Shown here piece by piece: positions 61,133-64,000 of a DNA stretch of 64,000 bases. The DNA lies in NCBI GenBank assembly GCA_036874045.1, contig CM072337.1:22728001-22792000 (forward strand), in the 5' to 3' direction. Position numbers and translations under genes: made by a program. Position 1 is the stretch's first letter. The number at the start of each line of letters is the position of its first letter. Source of the stretch: Cymodocea nodosa. Its lineage: Eukaryota > Streptophyta > Magnoliopsida > Alismatales > Cymodoceaceae. The notes beneath the pieces are model-generated. The model did not search any database. It was not told the DNA's origin and was given only the letters and a program-made list of their open reading frames with translations.

Positions 61133-61736
61133 TATTTTTCTCACTAGTTCTTTCTTACTCTTCACTGGTAAACTATTTTAGTTTCTTTCTAGTTTAGCCT
61201 CAGCCAATTTATTTACATTTCCTTTGTACAATCATTACTCTGTGAAGGTTGCACTTATTTGATAAAACCAACTGATTTATGTGTTGATTGATTTGTTGCG
61301 AACTTGTTTCTGACATATTTGGGTTTATCTATTTATTTATTTGTTACCTATGGTTAATAACTCTCAGTTGAGTTTATTTGAGAAAGATATTTTATTAGTT
61401 ACGTGCATTAGACACATCTATTGAATGTTTATCAGTGTATTAGACACTCAATTTATTTATCTATTGACTGTTTTTCTTTTTAGTGTTTTATTAGCTACAT
61501 GCATTAGATCTTAGATCATTTTCAATGCATTTTGGAGGGTTGTTTGGCGGTCAAATACTTTCTATTATCAAGATCTATTTGTCCTTTATTAGCTTAAGAT
61601 TTCCATTTATTATTTCTTTCTAGTTTAACCTGCACGTAATTGTTAAATAAGTGACATAATTGTCTTCTTTTATTACATAATTAACTTTACATCGTCACTA
61701 AAATTTAACATAGTACAGGAAATATGGCATTCTAGA

Positions 61737-62692
61737 AAAGAAAATACATGAACTTAAGTACAAAACAAGATGAAATTTTTTTAGGTATATTAGCAATAGA
61801 AATCAAAGAAGTAAATGCAAAACAACAAGATGGTAAGCTTAGAGCAGAGACATGGGTAAAGGTGATTATGAATATAATGTTCAAACAAATGCCAATGTTG
61901 AAAAGAAAAATGTGGAAATTAGAATGAAAACTTGAAGGACCATCTATAAAAATTATACAAAGATTGCAAAGCAAAGTGGATGGGGGTAGGATTATATTCG
62001 TAGTCATACTGATATACTGAAGGAAATATGAGATGAATTTGTTCAGGTACATAAGTATTTTATTTTTTTATGTAGAATACATTTTCACTAAAGCTTATTA
62101 CTAATAGTGGACTTTTAAAATGTTTTATTTGCAACAACATTCAAAATGTAAATCATGTGTAGGAATGCCATGTCCTATCTATGATGACTTATATATTGTG
62201 TTTGATGGCAATATGGCTACTAGAGTGAATAGTCAAATTCCTCAAGATATACAAGAAACACAAGAGAAAAAAACTATAAAACCTGAAGACCCCATTCTTG
62301 TTTTCAGTACTCAACTATCTCCATCAATTCCTGAATTTGAAGAAGGCACTGGAAGCCTTAGCCTTTGTAATGTGGAGCAAACATTTAGAAATGCACGAAA
62401 AAGAGCTCAACCTCATGCAGAATCTTCTTAATCTATTGCACAGTCAATGAATGAAATAAGTGGGCTTGTGAAAAAGTTTGTGCAACAAGATGAACCATCT
62501 TATAATAAGTTTGAATTAAGAAGAGAAACATAAGAATGTGTTCCCTACTTGATGAAAATGGAAGATCTTACTAAGGGAGAAAAACTCGTTGGAGTTAAGT
62601 TGATAGAAATTGAGATGAAAATAGCTATTTTCCTATCACTAGAGACTAATGAAGATAGAATTGAATGGTTGTGCTACAATTTGAAGGACTAG
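61737..62692 (+). pseudogene. Myb/SANT-like ORF, degenerate (second copy)
   Basis: The frame restarts the domain with TKQDEIFLGILAIEIKEVN and QQDGKLRAETWVKVIMNIM, then continues after stops and an intron-like gap to CPIYDDLYIVFDGNMATRVN (62,120-62,431 is open), an acidic Ser/Thr/Pro-rich linker and a Lys/Glu-rich tail ending near 62,692. It corresponds to the whole ORF1 of the first element. Stops occur in most segments. Confidence 0.68.
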
Positions 62693-62889
62693 TCACTTGG
62701 TTGTGTTATGTTTTTATATTAGTTGTCTTTAGAAGTTGTGAACATGTTATCTTCTATGTTTTCCCCAATTTTGAAACTCATGTTTTATTTCCGAAATGCT
62801 TATTTCATTTATGAATGTTTCTATTGTTGAATGTGATTTTCACACATAAAAGAATGTTGATATTTGAAAAGTGTGTCGTGGTTGAAATG
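62693..62889. other. Short spacer before the minisatellite
   Basis: AT-rich sequence with no feature I can name. It matches the intron or spacer position between ORF1 and the transposase in the first Harbinger element. Confidence 0.35.
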
Positions 62890-63405
62890 TTTAGCAGGTT
62901 ATTACATGTTATGTTGATATTTGACTGTTGAATTGTTTGGCAAGTTATTACATTATATGTTGATATTTGAGTATTGAATTGTTTAGCAAGTTATTACATT
63001 ATATGTTAATATTTGAGTATTGAATTGTTTCACAGGTTATTACATTATATGTTGATATTTGAGTATTGAATTGTTTCACAGGTTATTACATTATATGTTG
63101 ATATTTGAGTATTGAATTGTTTAGTAGGTTATTACATTATATGTTGATATTTGAGTATTGAATTGTTTAGCAGGTTATTACATTATATGTTGATATTTGA
63201 GTATTGAATTATTTGGCAGGTTATTACATTATATATTGATATTTGAGTATTGAATTGTTTGGCAGGTTATTACATTGTATGTTGATATTCGAGTATTAAA
63301 TTGTTTGGTAGGTTATTACATTATATTTTAATATTTGAGTATTGAATTGTTTAGCAAGTTATTACATTGAAACACAATATTTGACTATTAAAATGTTGTC
63401 TACTT
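62890..63405 (+). repeat. 46-bp minisatellite, about 11 units
   Basis: The unit is roughly TTATTACATTATATGTTGAT followed by ATTTGAGTATTGAATTGTTTAGCAGG. Middle copies are nearly identical; the first and last are diverged. Many units end in TTGTTTxxCAGG, which resembles a plant intron 3' end. The array stops just before the transposase ATG at 63424. Confidence 0.95.
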
Positions 63406-63423
63406 GTACAGGTCATTTTACAT

Positions 63424-63937
63424 ATGGCAAACAATGTAGCATAGGATGAAAGGAGACAAAGAAGACAACATAGGTTGCTATTATTCATTTTGCAAACATG
63501 CAGATTAGCAGGATAATATATTATAGATGTTATTTCAAATGCAACAAAACGTATCTATAATAGAGAAGGACAACGATATATCATGAGATTGTTAAACTTA
63601 TCACTACCTCACTAAGCATATCATTGTCGAAAAATATATCAATTGAGTCAACATGTTTTTTAGGAGTTTTGTGAATTAATTAGAAGAAAAAAGGTAGTAG
63701 AAGATAGTCGAGGTGTTGCTATTGAGGAGAAACTAGTGATTTTTCTTATCACAATTGGACAAAACGAAAGATATGAAGTTACCACTAAGCGTTTTCATCG
63801 TTCCACTTAAACAATTAGCACATATTTCAATGAGATTGTAAATGCTATCTATAGAATACAAGATTTACTTATAGTGGAGCCTTCATCATCAACAAATAGT
63901 AGAATTCAAAATGATGTGAATGTATTCCCATATTTTA
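63424..63937 (+). pseudogene. PIF/Harbinger transposase N-terminal part, degenerate, cut by window edge
   Basis: From ATG 63424 the frame reads MANNVA, a stop, DERRQRRQHRLLLFILQ, then REGQRYIMRLLNLSLPH, YHCRKIYQLSQHVF, FLITIGQNERYEVTTKRFHR and TISTYFNEIVNAIYRIQDLL. These align segment by segment with exon 1 of the transposase at 48,700. A GTAAG donor follows near 63,938, as in that copy. Several in-frame stops; the DDE core is outside the window. Confidence 0.8.
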
Positions 63938-64000
63938 AAGTAAGATGTGAATTTCATTTTATTCAAAGTTGAAAAAGTTGACATTGTATATTACTAACAT

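Larger units (their letters stand above)
60424..61730. other. Insertion-like segment between two Myb/SANT remnants
   Basis: Unlike the rest of the element it does not resemble Harbinger sequence. It contains two perfect 13-nt hairpins (60856-60884 and 60907-60953) and a 21-bp repeat (60978-61132). No family was recognised. It may be a nested insertion or captured host DNA. Confidence 0.45.
58980..64000 (+). mobile_element. Second PIF/Harbinger element, 5' part (runs off the window)
   Basis: After TTA (58977-58979) the sequence GGAGGGGTTAGTGCACACC resembles the 5' terminal repeat of the element at 45,967. It then follows the same plan: a GC-rich non-coding stretch (59,100-59,520), Myb/SANT-like ORF remnants, and the start of a transposase at 63,424. 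It differs by having two Myb/SANT remnants, an insertion-like segment at about 60,424-61,730 and a 46-bp minisatellite. The right end lies beyond the window. Confidence 0.7.

Noticed and set aside
62890..63405. Regular repeats considered as a CRISPR array
   Set aside because: Units are contiguous with no unique spacers, and the context is a plant transposon; it is a minisatellite.
1..64000. tRNA, rRNA or other structured RNA genes
   Set aside because: I looked for T-loop-like GTTCGA contexts and paired arms and found none that fold into a tRNA; no rRNA sequence was recognised.

Overview
This window is nuclear DNA of a flowering plant. It has short GT-AG introns, GC-rich AP2/ERF genes in AT-rich surroundings, plant-type repeats (copia, RTE and L1 LINEs, PIF/Harbinger, MITEs) and plant gene families (group VII ERF, LEA_3). 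The GC-rich codon use of the ERF and LEA genes suggests a monocot, but I cannot name the species.

Layout. (1) 1-18.5 kb: four AP2/ERF genes in tandem on the + strand, about 5-6 kb apart. Each begins Met-Cys-Gly and carries one phase-1 intron before the AP2 domain. This is the structure of the group VII ERFs, the oxygen/NO-sensing factors of the Cys N-degron pathway (HRE, RAP2 and rice SUB1 type). The first and fourth are one subtype (C-terminal LWSF motif); the second and third are another (C-terminal SFLGLGQE motif), giving an A-B-B-A array. (2) 20.5-29.9 kb, - strand: a complete eight-exon MCTS1 gene (181 codons) over 9.3 kb, its larger introns filled with L1, RTE, LTR and copia remnants. 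(3) 31.1-45.8 kb, - strand: a complete 13-exon FANCI gene (1408 codons by my splicing) with the expected monoubiquitination lysine. Its introns hold a TRIM-like element, an RTE fragment, an L1 fragment and an ankyrin-gene fragment. (4) 45,967-50,502: a PIF/Harbinger element with TTA target duplications, a degenerate Myb/SANT ORF and a degenerate DDE transposase, ending only 214 bp upstream of the FANCI start codon. (5) 50.5-58.9 kb: a two-exon SAG21/LEA5-type gene, a 3 x 120-bp tandem repeat, MITEs, a copia RNase H remnant and a fragment of an MKP1-like phosphatase gene. (6) 58,980-64,000: a second Harbinger element, cut by the window edge, with two Myb/SANT remnants, a 46-bp minisatellite and the start of its transposase.

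No operon logic applies. The intact genes are the four ERFs, MCTS1 (translation re-initiation), FANCI (crosslink repair) and the LEA5-like stress gene. The most notable system is the ERF-VII cluster, which resembles the rice SUB1 submergence-tolerance locus in organisation. The rest of the interest lies in how the two housekeeping genes keep intact reading frames across transposon-laden introns, and in the Harbinger insertion at the FANCI promoter. All exon joins were made by eye from splice signals and protein similarity; no searches were run.
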